Made by a program: the position numbers and the translations under genes. The notes beneath the pieces were generated by a model. It was not told the DNA's origin, did not search any database, and saw only the letters and a list, made by a program, of their open reading frames with translations. From Euleptes europaea (Eukaryota; Chordata; Lepidosauria; Squamata; Sphaerodactylidae): DNA of 64,000 bases. Positions within the stretch are counted from its first letter, which is position 1; each line of letters begins with the position of its first letter. Shown here piece after piece: positions 54,501-64,000 of this stretch. The stretch lies in NCBI RefSeq assembly GCF_029931775.1, contig NC_079323.1:38830882-38894881 (forward strand), given 5' to 3'.

Positions 54501-57500
54501 TCTCATTACTTTGTGCTAAAAGCTCTAGGTGAAATGGGTTTTTTAAATATTGTATACATTTGTAGTACAATATTTGCAAGTGAAGAAGAAGAGTTGGGTT
54601 TTATATGCCAATTTTCTTTACCACTTAAGGAAGAATCAGACCGGCTTACAATTACCTTCCCTTCCCCTCCCTACAACAGACACCTTGTGAGGTAGGGGAG
54701 ACTGAGAGCGCTCTAACAGAGCTGTGACTAGCCCAAGGTCACCCAGCTGGCTTCGTGTGGAGGAGCTGGGAAACCAACCCAGTTCACCAGATTATCGTCC
54801 ACCGCTCATGTGGAGGAGCGGGAATCAAACCTGGTTCTCCAAATCAGAGTCCACTGCTCCAGACCACCGCTCTTAACCACTGCACCATGTTGTATCCCCT
54901 TCCAAAGGGGTAATGAGACCTCATAGAAGTCCAGAGAGTAAGAATTGTAAACACCGGTGTGGTGTAGTGGATAGAGTGTCAGACTAGAATATGGAAACCC
55001 AGGTTTGAATTTCCCACTCTGCCATAGATGCTTGCTGGGTGATTTTGGGCCAGTCACACACTCTCAAGGTTAATCTACCTCACAGGGTTGTTGTGAGGAT
55101 AAAATGGAGAAGAGAATGATGCAGGCTGCTTTGGGTCCCCATTGGGAAGAAAGGCAGAGTATATATGAAGTAAAAAATAATAATAAATTATTAGCACACA
55201 TTTATATTGTGACCATTGGCAGTGATCTAGTACTTAAGTTATTACCTGTAAGAGTTCAGCTGCCCCAAGTACCCTACTAATCTGTTAGTTACATTACAAA
55301 ATAGGCTTTCTTGGCTGTAGAGTTGTTGGGATTTCTCTCAGTTTACAAACTACTTCTGACTAATTTTTAAATTTACTTCTTATTTTTACATAGGTTGTTG
55401 AAGACTATGCTGGAAGATGGCAAGTTCCTTTACCGCAGCTTCAAGTGCTTCAGACAGCACTCTGTTGTTTCACATCTGCATGTGTCTCATTCCCACCTGA
55501 ATGTGAACACGTACAGTATGTGTTGAGTAGCCTAGCCTTGTAAGTAAATCTTCTGCCTTTTCTTTAGAGCACTGTAGTAACTTTATGGATAACTTACAGT
55601 TACTGGAGAAATTCATGTTGAAAGACAGTCTTCTGTGTTAATGTGCTGCAGACAAGATGACTTTGTGACATTCGAGTCAAAATGAACGCAAATTATTTTC
55701 CATCTGCAGAGGTGACCGACTCAGATCCAAGAGAATTAAAAGTACAAAATTATTTTAGTCTCAAAATAGAAACACTTTTAACCACCATCCAGCAGGATGG
55801 AAGAGAAATGGGTTTTTTTAATGCTTGTACGCTGCTTCTTCCCTCCTTGGGAAGTCCGTTGCTTCCCAAGTCCATGACGAGGTTATTTCTAGAGTAACAG
55901 TCCTATAGTTAGCACTTCGTAACTAACCATGTGCTGCCGACATTGACTGAGAAAGTTGGGATGAATATAATATTCCACTCATTTGTTAATCTGGCTGAAT
56001 AGTAGATTCATACAATCATATTTTTCTCGTGATCTTGAGTCAGAGTTGAAAATATTCTGGAAAATGTTAATTTGACCAGTACATCTGCGCAATTACTATT
56101 TATGGGAGACCATTGTAGTACTAATGAAAACGAATGAAATATATTTTGAATTGTCGTAAACAGCTTTGCAATGATACTGGCTTGGATCTGCTGGAGAATC
56201 TTTGCACATGGGCAAGTTTTGGGGGGAAAACTCACCCTTGCTACTTGCACTAAGTTAAACATAGCATATCCTAAATTGTTTCTCTTTCTGCAAGATGCTG
56301 GGTGAGCAATTTCTGGGTACTATAAAATACAAGGAAGAAGCAGAGTACAAGCATTTGAACAAATCATTTCTCTTCCATCCTGCTGGATGATGGTTAAAGT
56401 GTTTTTGTGTTGAGATTGAAATAATTTTGTATTCTTAGTTCTTTTGGTTCCCAAGTCTGCCACCTCTGCAGAGTGAAGATCACTTGCATTCAGTTTGATT
56501 CAGATGTTACAAGTCCAGAACAAAAACAGCTTTTAAATATTGGAAGCACAATCATGTGACCTTTAAAGACATATTGGCCAGTATAAAGATGTGACAATTT
56601 TGGAGATTTTGAAGCCATGGGAAAACTTCTGGTTTTTTGTTTTTAAATTAAAAATTGAAATTTTGGGTTAAAATGAAATGTATGCAGTACTTACTGTCAT
56701 ACCAAATCTAAACTAATATTAGTGCTGTAACAAAGTGCATAATTTATAACTTAGCATTTTTTTTGTGCCATCAAGTCACAGCTGACTTATGGTGACCTTG
56801 TAGGGTTTTCAAGGCAAGAGACGTTCAGAAGTGGTTTGCCATTGCCTTCCCCTGCATCACGTCCCTGGTATTCCTTGGAGGTTGTCCATCCAAATACTAA
56901 CTGGGGCCGACTCTGCTTAGCTTCTGAGATCTCAATAGCCTGGGGCTATTGAGGTCAGGGTGCTTAGCATATAAAATTGCAATATTTGACATATTTATGA
57001 AATCTAGTTATTAATGTTTTAGTTTTGCACAAGCAGATATACCCAAAACGTGAGAGAAAACTGGAAGGCAGTACACCCTGTGCAAACTAGCTCATGTACC
57101 TTAATTTTTGCTGTCTGGTTAGTGAGAGCTTAGTTCGCAATTAAACTAGCAGAGTTTGCCTCTGATGCTTTGGTGCAGTTTCTGCCCCACCTCCTTCTGG
57201 TCTTTTTTTCCTCCAGTAAGTTAGGGCGATAAGGTATTTTTTACCCAGCCTCTGGCAAAATCACAGTGGTTTGAGAGAGAGGTGGAAAGGTTAAAAGGAC
57301 AACATATGCTGCAATTGAAAAACAATGAAAGGCCTGCATGCGCTGCTCATGAAAATTAGGTGTTCTTCTAGTTACAGAAATACATCATGGATTTAAGAGC
57401 CATATGTGTCTATAGCATGCCCACGTTGTCTTTAAAAGCATTTCACACATTCTAAAAGATAAAATATTTCATATGAGTTTTTCCCAGTACTACCCCAAAT

Positions 57501-60500
57501 GTCCAATTTTTCCATCTGAAAAATTGAAAAAAGGCCTCAGTAAAATGGTGTTTTCGCCTACTTTTTCTGGGTCCCCCCCCCCCATGGGCCTTTACATCTC
57601 TAGACCAGTATCTCTAGTAGATGTTTGGTGTGGAAGAATCACTAACAGCAGGCCCTTCCTAGCTGGTAAGAGCCAACCAGGAGAAATTTGACTAAACTGA
57701 TTCCTGGGATTGTGGCTCTGTTCTATAGTTGAAGTAATAAAAAGCTTCAAATACCTTACATTCAGATGACCCAGAATGTAAGATAACCCCTTAAAATATT
57801 ATACACACCCACAAATTATCACTGGATCTACTATAACTTTTATGCAAATGAAAGATGTCTCCTTCTGTTTTTTTGATAGCATACCTGGAAAAAAACCTAG
57901 TCTTGCATTTGAGTAAATACTTCATGTGTTTAGTCACATCTTTATGTTGCTTCTTTAGGTTATTACTGCCTCACATTTAACTTTTCAAGGGAGAGTTATT
58001 GAGGGAAAGACTTGTCAGCAGCTTCATGCACACAATTTGGATGTTCTTGACTTGGTTTCCAGATGGGGTCATAACACTTGAGATTGAACTTTTACTTTTT
58101 GATTTAACTTTGCCTGGGGATAAATGGAGATCAAAAGTATTAGTTTTTATGAGGTAGTTGTTGTTGACATCATTGTGTGGCCAGATGGAGGCTTGTAAAA
58201 CTGTCGAGCAGTTTTTCTCATTCCTGGCAGGGAAGTTAGAAAAGGGAGATGCTGTCATCCCTTTGGGTTCTCCTGTAAAAAGATTCCTTTCCTCCCACTC
58301 CCCTGTAGTAACAATTATACCCATGGCAATTGGGGTGGTTCATCTTGGAAGCCAAAGTTCGATGACAGCAGTCTCCTCAATCCCTGTAGTCCTGGTGCTT
58401 ACCCATTTGTGTCCAAGACGAGGGATTGTTAGCAGCAGAACTGACCCAAAATGTACCTAGACAAGAACAAATTAATACAGTATAAAGTCAGGTGACCAGG
58501 AAGAGGGCAGTGAGTAAGGCATTAATTTTATATACAGACACATGTGTGTGAGTCTGTCTCCTTACCTCATATCTTAGGTTTATAGCTTTGGGGTTTTCCT
58601 GGATTTATCACAACATTTGAAATTTTAGATTGCTAAATCTAAAGTGTCCAGGAATGCATCTCAACTCTCCATAAGGCAAAAATTTTATACTCAGTTATGT
58701 CAAAGTTAGACTCTTCATTATTCTGTGGAGCTGCACTTGAAGATGGGAAGTTTCAACTGGTGGGGGATGTGGCAGTTCACATCCTGCTTCAGTAGGTCAG
58801 TGAAAGCCTATTATTCCTGTGTTCTGGTATGATTTGGATGCAGCTGTTACACAAAATAATTGGGGTACACTAGTCTACCATTTAGGGATTCTGCATTTTC
58901 AAAAGGGAAAATCATGAAATAATTTGTAGTCATTTTTATTTGATGTGTGACTCTTAGTTGCTTTGATTTCTAGGAGTTTTTTTGAGTTGCTGCTATTCTT
59001 TGGAAAGGATGAGTTCTATGAAGATCCTTTAAAAGACATTCTGGGATCAATTCAGGTAATTTCAGTCACTATAACTGGGAAATAGAATTGATTATTACTA
59101 TTATTTACGAGTGGGGAGCCTGTGAATAATCTTCCTGCTCGGTTAGTCCTGACCATCAGCAGTCTAGCATTATAATGTAACATTGCTGAGGTGGGGGTAG
59201 ATGAACAGGAAGCTTCTTCGTAGTCCTGAACCTGAGCTTCCCAAAGATGGTGGTAAGAAGGTATTGTCACCTCTTTTGTCTGTGCTGTCTAGGAGAGTTT
59301 GGGGTGAGGAGTGGGGAATGTATGCCTCGTTGTACGAGTCACGCTGTCTTTCCCTCCCATTCGAGGATTTCATAAACAAGGATTTTCTGACATTTGCAGC
59401 TTATAATTTTTTTGGGGGGAGGGGGTTCTTCCCATTCTAATTTATACATCTCCCAGAACCCTTAGGGTTGTATAATAAGGCACCCTTGCATGAATGGAAG
59501 GCACATCTGCTCACACGAGGAGGGATCTGCAATTTTTGTGAGTTTCTTGCTCAAGTTACAGCCTCTTTGAACTGTAGCTGGCACTGATCCTGACAGCTTT
59601 TTTTATCGGCGGTGCAGGGGACTGTAGAAGACAGGATTAACATGAAGTATCTGTTCTGTAAGTAGAGCTTTGGTCATACTTTGTTAGATCCATCTCTTAG
59701 CTTCAAAGTAATCAGAAAGTGCAGTGTCTTGATTGAGTCAAGGGATATGGTGTGGGGGCACGTTCTGTCATCCACAATCCTAATCTTGCCCTCTCAGATG
59801 CTATGAGTGATTAGGCATTTGAGCAGTCACCTTTCCTACTTCTTCAACAGCCCCTTAAGCCAGTGTTTAATTGCCCTCAATGTTCTTCGTCTTCTGGGCT
59901 GCAGTGAACATCTTCCATGTTTGTCAGCCTGTTTTCTTTTTGTAGTTGAAATATCAACTAATTAAAATGTTAGATGGTAGCCTTTTAAAATGTTATTTAA
60001 CTTGTTAAATTGTGGAACTCCCTTCCCCAGGATGTAGTGATGGTTGCCAACTTGGAAGGCTTTAAGAGAGGAGTGGACATGTTCATGGAGGAAGGGGGTA
60101 TTCATGGCTACTAGTAAAAATGGCTACTAGTCATGATGCATACCTATTCTCTCCAGGATCAGAGGAGCATGCTTGTTATATTAAATGCTTTGGAACACAG
60201 GCAGGACAATGCTGCTGCAGTTGTCTTGTTTGTGGGCTTCCTAGAGGCACCTGGTGGGCCACTGTGTGAACAGACTGCTGGACTTGATGGACCTTGGTCT
60301 GATCCAGCATGGCCTTTCTTATGTTCTTATGATTTTCTGGCTAGATGGGAATCTTCCACATGTGCAGAAATTCCCCCATTTCAGTGCTCTATTGATTGCT
60401 TGGTAGATGTTATAGTGCTCCGTCAAGGTATGTGCCACTCTGTCTAGTTTTAGAAACAAAATTTAAGCAGACCCATTTGTCCATGGAGCTCATAAAAGTA

Positions 60501-62546
60501 AGAGTGTATAAGTAGTATGGCTAATGCTGAACCTCAGGGATAGCTGACTTTTTATTCTGGGATCAGTGCTTTCTTTACCATTGACCATTCATGGTCCTGT
60601 GGAGTTGTCTTTCCCCCCAACTAAAGAAACCTTCCCATTCTGCTGAAAATGAAGTCTGAAAATCAGTGGTGGGGTGCTAGGAGTAGTGCTGACCATGCAA
60701 CAAGCCTCCCTCCTATATGGTAGTCACCTCTGTTAAGTGTGGAGAGATGGGAGCTGCAGAATACTCTGACGGGCTAGATGTGGCACTGAGATCTCCAGTT
60801 GACTGTTGCTGTCTGGGGTACAGCTTTGTAGATTTGGTTTCTACTCGCGTAAGCATATTTGATGCTGTGTGTACCTTCACTAGAATAAAGCTCAATTTCT
60901 TGTAAAGCTGTTAATATTATTTCCTTTGTAGGAATGTCAGAACCTCTTAAATAGATATGGAAATGTTAACTTGGAGTTGGTGACTCGAATTATCAGAGAT
61001 GGAGGACCTTGGGAAGATCCAGTTTTACAAGCTATTCTTAAAGGAAAGCCGGTTTCTCAGGAGCTAGGTATTAATGTTTTTATATAAATAATGCAAATAA
61101 TACCATAGTTACTAGTCTTGTATCCTAACTTTTTATCATTTTCTGTAGCTTGACTTACAGGTCACAGAATGCTGTGCTGCTAATTTTAGATGTAAGACAA
61201 CTTGCCATTCTGGTTATAGTGTATCTTGCAGCATCATTTCATTGGCTATGGGCTTCTTTCTTGGTAGCTGAGGTATATTGCTGCGCTCTGAAACTGCCAG
61301 TTTGAATCTCACTTACTTCTGAAGTTCATTAGTGATGAATGGCTGTATCATTGATGAATAATTTAAAATGTGATCACCCCCGGGGTGGTGTCCTGCCCCG
61401 TTTGTTTGTTTTTACATATAGATGTGATTAAACATTTGGCTTTATATCCACAGCATAAGTATGCTTGCCTTGCTTCACAAGCCTTTGCGATTTAGTCCTT
61501 ACTAGGGAGAAATACCTTCAGATAGATCCAATTCTGAGCAATCACATAGTCTGAGAAGACAGAGGTGGCACTTAGGGGTGTGTGGCTTTTTTATGGATGC
61601 AGTTGCTCCTCAGTCCCCTGCATGTGAAGGGAGTCATGGTTGAGGTAACTTCCTTGCTTTACCAGGCCACAAAATTGTACCCTCAGTGCCAGTGGACTCC
61701 CGGGAACAGTGTGGGGGTCTGCATGGGTGAAGGGAAGAAAAAGGTTGGTGAAACTTTCCTCCTACCTTTCCCCGTAGAAGTGCTGTCTGCCCACAGAAAT
61801 CATGATTAGGATCTAAGCCATTAGAACCTGCCTTTTGGCTGCTTAGATACATGAAGGTCTTGAAGTAGGTATTCAGTCATTCCTAAAGACTTCCCAGTTT
61901 GCTCAGCTTGTTAAAAAAAATACAACTATGCCTGTGTATAGCTTTTAAGGGAACTGGGAAGCCTTTGCTTGCATAGGAGCGCAGAATGAAACTCAGCTGA
62001 AAACACAGAAATAATGCTTTTTCTATTCAGAGGATTTTTCATTAGACACTTGCAATGGTGTTAATGTAGATATCATGAGACTGTAATACTACTTTTAATG
62101 TGACTGCTAGGATTTGCATATTGGCTTCTGGGGTGACTGGCATATATTACCTTTTGTTTTGAGACCACTGACTTGATTGTTTAAATTTCTTAGAAACATG
62201 GCCTTCTATAGACAGATTTTTTTCATAATTTCTTAATTTTCATTCAACTTAATAATTATTTTTCATGTTTATGTTTAAATTAAATTTGAATTTTAAACTT
62301 ACCATCTGTGTGATCTAATTATGTCTGTCCTTTTCTTTACCAGTTATCAAATACTTAAGTTCTGAAAATCCACTCTTCTTTGAATTGCGTGCCAGATACC
62401 TTATCGCCTGCGAACGCATCCCAGAGGCAATGTCTCTCATCAAATCTTGCATGAGTCATCCAGAAATTAGCAAAGACCTATATTTCCATCAAGCATTTTT
62501 CATGTGTCTTTCTATGTCATCACTGGAAGATCAGCTATTCCAAGAG
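45115..62546 (+). CDS. ZNF654: ZNF654, zinc finger protein 654, 5' part (five coding exons; continues past the window)
   Basis: Exons 45115-45246, 55394-55539, 58974-59055, 60932-61067 and 62344-62546 splice with matching phases (132+146+82+136+203 = 699 nt, 233 codons). The protein matches the conserved N-terminal region of ZNF654 (VVEDYAGRWQVPLPQLQ, LELVTRIIRDGGPWEDPV, KYLSSENPLFFELRARYL), a mostly helical region that I recall being shared with ZNF292 and RLF. The C2H2 fingers lie in later exons outside the window. The start is the first ATG after the GC-rich promoter with a strong context (agcATGg). Probably a nuclear transcription-related protein; its function is poorly known. Introns of 10.1, 3.4, 1.9 and 1.3 kb are full of repeats. 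Confidence 0.95.
45590..46037. repeat. Fold-back element with near-perfect 76-bp palindrome and alternating A-B-A-B direct repeats
   Basis: Arms 45634-45709 and 45711-45787 are inverse complements around a single C, with one extra T. The right arm is also the first of four direct units of about 80 bp (starts near 45711, 45791, 45871, 45952). These alternate between a type with caccctgccag/taaggtgctcc and a type with cataccttccag/taaactgctcc, so a 161-bp dimer has doubled. The outer ends gtagaaaagggc and gcccttttctac are inverted. Lies about 350 bp inside ZNF654 intron 1. Confidence 0.93.
46190..46602 (+). mobile_element. BovB (RTE) LINE 3' fragment
   Basis: Encodes KKADRKKVDSFERWWQRRVS, then LRLSCFGHVVRRRESLEKTV and GKVEGGRKRGRPSKGW, the BovB ORF2 C-terminus. 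It ends with the tail catgagtcggaagcgacttg. In ZNF654 intron 1. Confidence 0.93.
46603..48178. other. ZNF654 intron 1, nothing recognised
   Basis: Also 48619-49541, 49786-52559 and 53404-54564: AT-rich intron DNA without coding signal or clear repeat ends. Confidence 0.4.
48196..48601 (+). mobile_element. Penelope-like or other non-LTR retroelement fragment with imperfect 17-bp duplication
   Basis: Contains ggttcttgtaggttatctgg, cctgacgtttcgccagcag and ggcaggcatcttcagaggag, a repeat widespread in amniotes. Flanks gacaatgttgtacgttg and gacattgttgtacattg (48179-48195, 48602-48618) look like a target duplication. The class name is from memory and tentative. ZNF654 intron 1. Confidence 0.6.
49542..49785 (+). 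mobile_element. tRNA-derived SINE, 5'-truncated, same family as 39.9 kb
   Basis: Starts at box B (gagttcgatcttga) and follows the 39.9-kb copy to gcacaggggactatctttac. ZNF654 intron 1. Confidence 0.82.
52577..53386 (+). mobile_element. 5'-truncated L1 LINE, ORF2 C-terminus
   Basis: Flanked by a 17-bp duplication aaaagtgaaggaaatgg (52560-52576 and 53387-53403). The inserted part encodes the reptile/fish L1 ORF2 C-terminal region (MYRWHLTPKKIARIYK, CWKCNKEVGSFYHMWWTC with its Cys/His finger) to a stop near 53120. A short 3' UTR and A-rich end with aataaa follow. The open frame continues upstream into host sequence, so its first ATG at 52518 is not of L1 origin. Well-kept duplication and frame suggest a fairly young copy. 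In ZNF654 intron 1. Confidence 0.92.
54565..54892 (-). mobile_element. tRNA-derived SINE
   Basis: On the minus strand the head reads tgcagtggttaagagcggtg (box A) and ggtttgattccc (box B), with a second similar segment, then a long tail ending in ccaactcttcttcttcac. ZNF654 intron 1. Confidence 0.8.
54952..55190 (+). mobile_element. tRNA-derived SINE with long 3' tail
   Basis: gtggtgtagtggatagagtg (box A) and ggtttgaatttcc (box B). Then cctcacagggttgttgtgag, gctttgggtccccattggga and an A/T-rich end. ZNF654 intron 1. Confidence 0.82.
55394..55539 (+). CDS. ZNF654: ZNF654 exon 2
   Basis: 146 bp after acceptor tttacatag, donor TT|gtaagt, 48 codons plus two bases. Encodes VVEDYAGRWQ through YVLSSLA, strongly conserved with human. 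Confidence 0.95.
55540..56756. other. ZNF654 introns 2-5, nothing further recognised
   Basis: Also 56949-58973, 59056-60007, 60336-60931, 61068-62343, 62991-63691 and 63846-64000: no extra exon fitting ZNF654 phase was seen. Confidence 0.4.
56757..56948 (-). mobile_element. 5S rRNA-derived SINE
   Basis: Inverse copy: gtgccatcaagtcacagctg, tggtattccttggaggttgt, ctctgcttagcttctgagat. ZNF654 intron 2. Confidence 0.86.
58974..59055 (+). CDS. ZNF654: ZNF654 exon 3
   Basis: 82 bp after acceptor gatttctag, donor CAG|gtaatt. Completes L93 and encodes SFFELLLFFGKDEFYEDP onwards. The phases match exon 2 (one base) and exon 4 (zero). Confidence 0.94.
60008..60335 (+). mobile_element. CR1/L3-like LINE 3' end
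   Basis: gaactcccttccccaggatg, ggagtggacatgttcatgga, gcctttcttatgttcttatg and the closing ttcttatg repeat are typical of the 3' end of a squamate CR1 subfamily different from that at 15 kb. ZNF654 intron 3. Confidence 0.85.
60932..61067 (+). CDS. ZNF654: ZNF654 exon 4
   Basis: 136 bp after acceptor cctttgtag, donor G|gtatta. Encodes ECQNLLNRYGNVNLELVTRI and GGPWEDPVLQAILKGKPVSQEL. Confidence 0.95.
62344..62546 (+). CDS. ZNF654: ZNF654 exon 5
   Basis: 203 bp after acceptor ctttaccag, donor GAG|gtacag. Encodes VIKYLSSENPLFFELRARYL through SLEDQLFQE. No further exon is seen to the window end. Confidence 0.94.
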
Positions 62547-62774
62547 GTACAGTCTTCAGTAAATTTTTGCTTAGAAATGCAGCTTATCCTTTTATGTTTA
62601 TAAAGGGAAATCGTATACAACAACAAAACAGGAGAATGAGTAGACAAATGGGTTGAGTTCAAACTCCCCCATCACAAGTGAAGGGCAGTACTGTTCATGC
62701 AATAAGGGAGCACCTTCTGCTGACTCCCCCAGCTGCAGGCACCTATGTTGCATCCCATGCCATTCTCCAAACTA

Positions 62775-62990
62775 GAGTTTCTAACTCCTGGTTGGGAAAT
62801 TCCAGGAGATTTTGGAGGCTAAGCCTGGGAGGCCATGGTTTGGGGAGGGACCTCAGTGGGGTATAATGGCATAGAGTCCACTCTCCAAAGCCGCCATTTT
62901 TTCCAGAGGAACTGATCTCTGTCACCTGGAGATTAAATGTAATTCTATCTGGGAGGTCTTCAGGCCCCACCCTACTCTAAACTCTCCTGA
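62775..62990. mobile_element. gggttgcca MITE, diverged
   Basis: gtttctaactcctggttggg, gaggaactgatctctgtcac; the ends have decayed. ZNF654 intron 5. Confidence 0.8.
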
Positions 62991-63691
62991 CCTTTGGGAA
63001 TTTTGAGGGGGGGAAAGAATGCGGAAAAATATATATTTCCAAAAGTGGAGAACCTCTTGTGATTGTCTGCATTCAACTCAGTATCTTTGTGAAATGCTTT
63101 CCTGCATTAAACATTGCTACAGTAGTGTACTGAAGATAATGCTTGAAGAGCAGTGGAAGCTGTTTTTTTAATGCTGCCATGGAACTAGCAGTGATCTAGA
63201 TTGATAATTATTTCAGATTTATCAGGGGAAGAGAACAGGGGCCTGTACTTAAAGTTTATGAGACCAGATTGTAAACAGCTTCTGGTCAACTTAATTTTCC
63301 TCTTAAGAAAACCTTTTTAAAAGAAAATATTTTTGAATAAAATACAGCCTTTTAGTGTATGAGTTTTCCTTCTTGAAGAGCTACATGGGTAAAAGTTCAT
63401 CTTTAACATGTAGCTAAAATAAATGTTTAAAACTTAAGACTGGGACAATATTGCTCATCAGAGGTTCATGTGGCCAGTGATAATTTACCCATGTCTTTTG
63501 CAGCAGTGTTGGTCTTGCTTTGCTTGTTAGGTTCAGCTTTACCTTGAAGCTCTATTGAAAATCTTCAAAACCAGTTTGACCACCAATAACACTGAGACAG
63601 AAAAAATGAATGTGTGCATTATAGGCATCATTGACTTGAACAGTGTCTGAGCTCTGTGAAGAGTTACCATACAGACTGCGTGTATTACCGT

Positions 63692-63845
63692 GTGTGTAAA
63701 GTGCCGTCAAGTCTCAGCCGACTTACGGTGACCCCTTTTGGGGTTTTCATGGCAAGAGACTAACAGGTGGTTTGCCAGTGCCTTCCTCTGCACAGCAACC
63801 CTGGTATTCCTTGGTGGTCTCCCATCCAAATACTAACCTGCTTAC
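63692..63845 (-). mobile_element. 5S rRNA-derived SINE, head truncated
   Basis: Inverse copy: gtgccgtcaagtctcagccg, tggtattccttggtggtctc, ccatccaaatactaacctgc; the 5S-like start is missing. Confidence 0.83.
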
Positions 63846-64000
63846 TACATATTGACTATTTTGGAAACCCAACGGTGGAAGCCATGATCTTTCCCAGGCG
63901 TAAAGCAAATGAAGTACTTGAGTAACGGTATTTACTACATAACAGTAGTTAGCTTTTATGTAGAATCGTGCAAAGATAGATTTAAAATGAACCTCAGCCT

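Noticed and set aside
62547-64000. Sixth ZNF654 exon in the window
   Set aside because: No acceptor followed by the expected continuation of the family sequence was found; only repeats and AT-rich intron.

Overview
The window looks like nuclear DNA of a squamate reptile, probably a lizard or gecko. The evidence is spliced vertebrate genes with GT-AG introns, a CpG-island promoter, and a typical squamate repeat load: BovB (RTE), CR1 and L1 LINEs, tRNA-derived SINEs including one with a Sauria-like ACCTTT tail, 5S rRNA-derived SINEs with BovB-like tails, and many short TIR elements. The species cannot be named from the sequence alone.

Three host genes are supported. (1) BTLA, on the minus strand at 9.4-29.4 kb, is a complete five-exon gene for an inhibitory Ig-superfamily lymphocyte receptor. 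All splice phases agree, including a 47-bp exon, and the product is 304 aa. (2) CGGBP1, on the minus strand with its single coding exon at 37.9-38.4 kb, encodes a 165-aa BED-type zinc-finger DNA-binding protein derived from a hAT transposase. (3) ZNF654, on the plus strand from 45.1 kb, is represented by its first five coding exons (233 codons) and runs off the right edge before the zinc-finger exon. CGGBP1 and ZNF654 are head to head around a CpG island at about 44.1-45.6 kb and probably share a bidirectional promoter. BTLA lies downstream of CGGBP1 on the same strand.

Layout: 0-9.3 kb is repeat-rich DNA downstream of BTLA, with a nested TIR element at 1.58-2.31 kb. BTLA introns fill 9.7-29.3 kb and hold a 1.9-kb L1-like insertion with a 19-bp target duplication, CR1 and BovB fragments, hAT-type elements with 8-bp duplications and several SINEs. 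From 29.4 to 33.8 kb is intergenic repeats, including an enlarged hAT-like element with about 490 bp of unrelated cargo. From 33.9 to 37.9 kb is mostly non-repetitive and may be the CGGBP1 3' UTR. From 38.4 to 44.1 kb is the CGGBP1 5' intron, with a Tc2-like element, a four-copy 160-bp tandem array and a tRNA-Lys 5' half. From 45.2 kb to the end are ZNF654 introns, with a fold-back array just inside intron 1 and LINE and SINE insertions.

I found no CRISPR array, operon or prokaryote-style system. The most interesting items are the complete reptilian BTLA model and its neighbourhood, the ORF1-only L1-like insertion, the nested 736-bp TIR element, the fold-back array beside the ZNF654 promoter, and the cargo-bearing hAT-like element.
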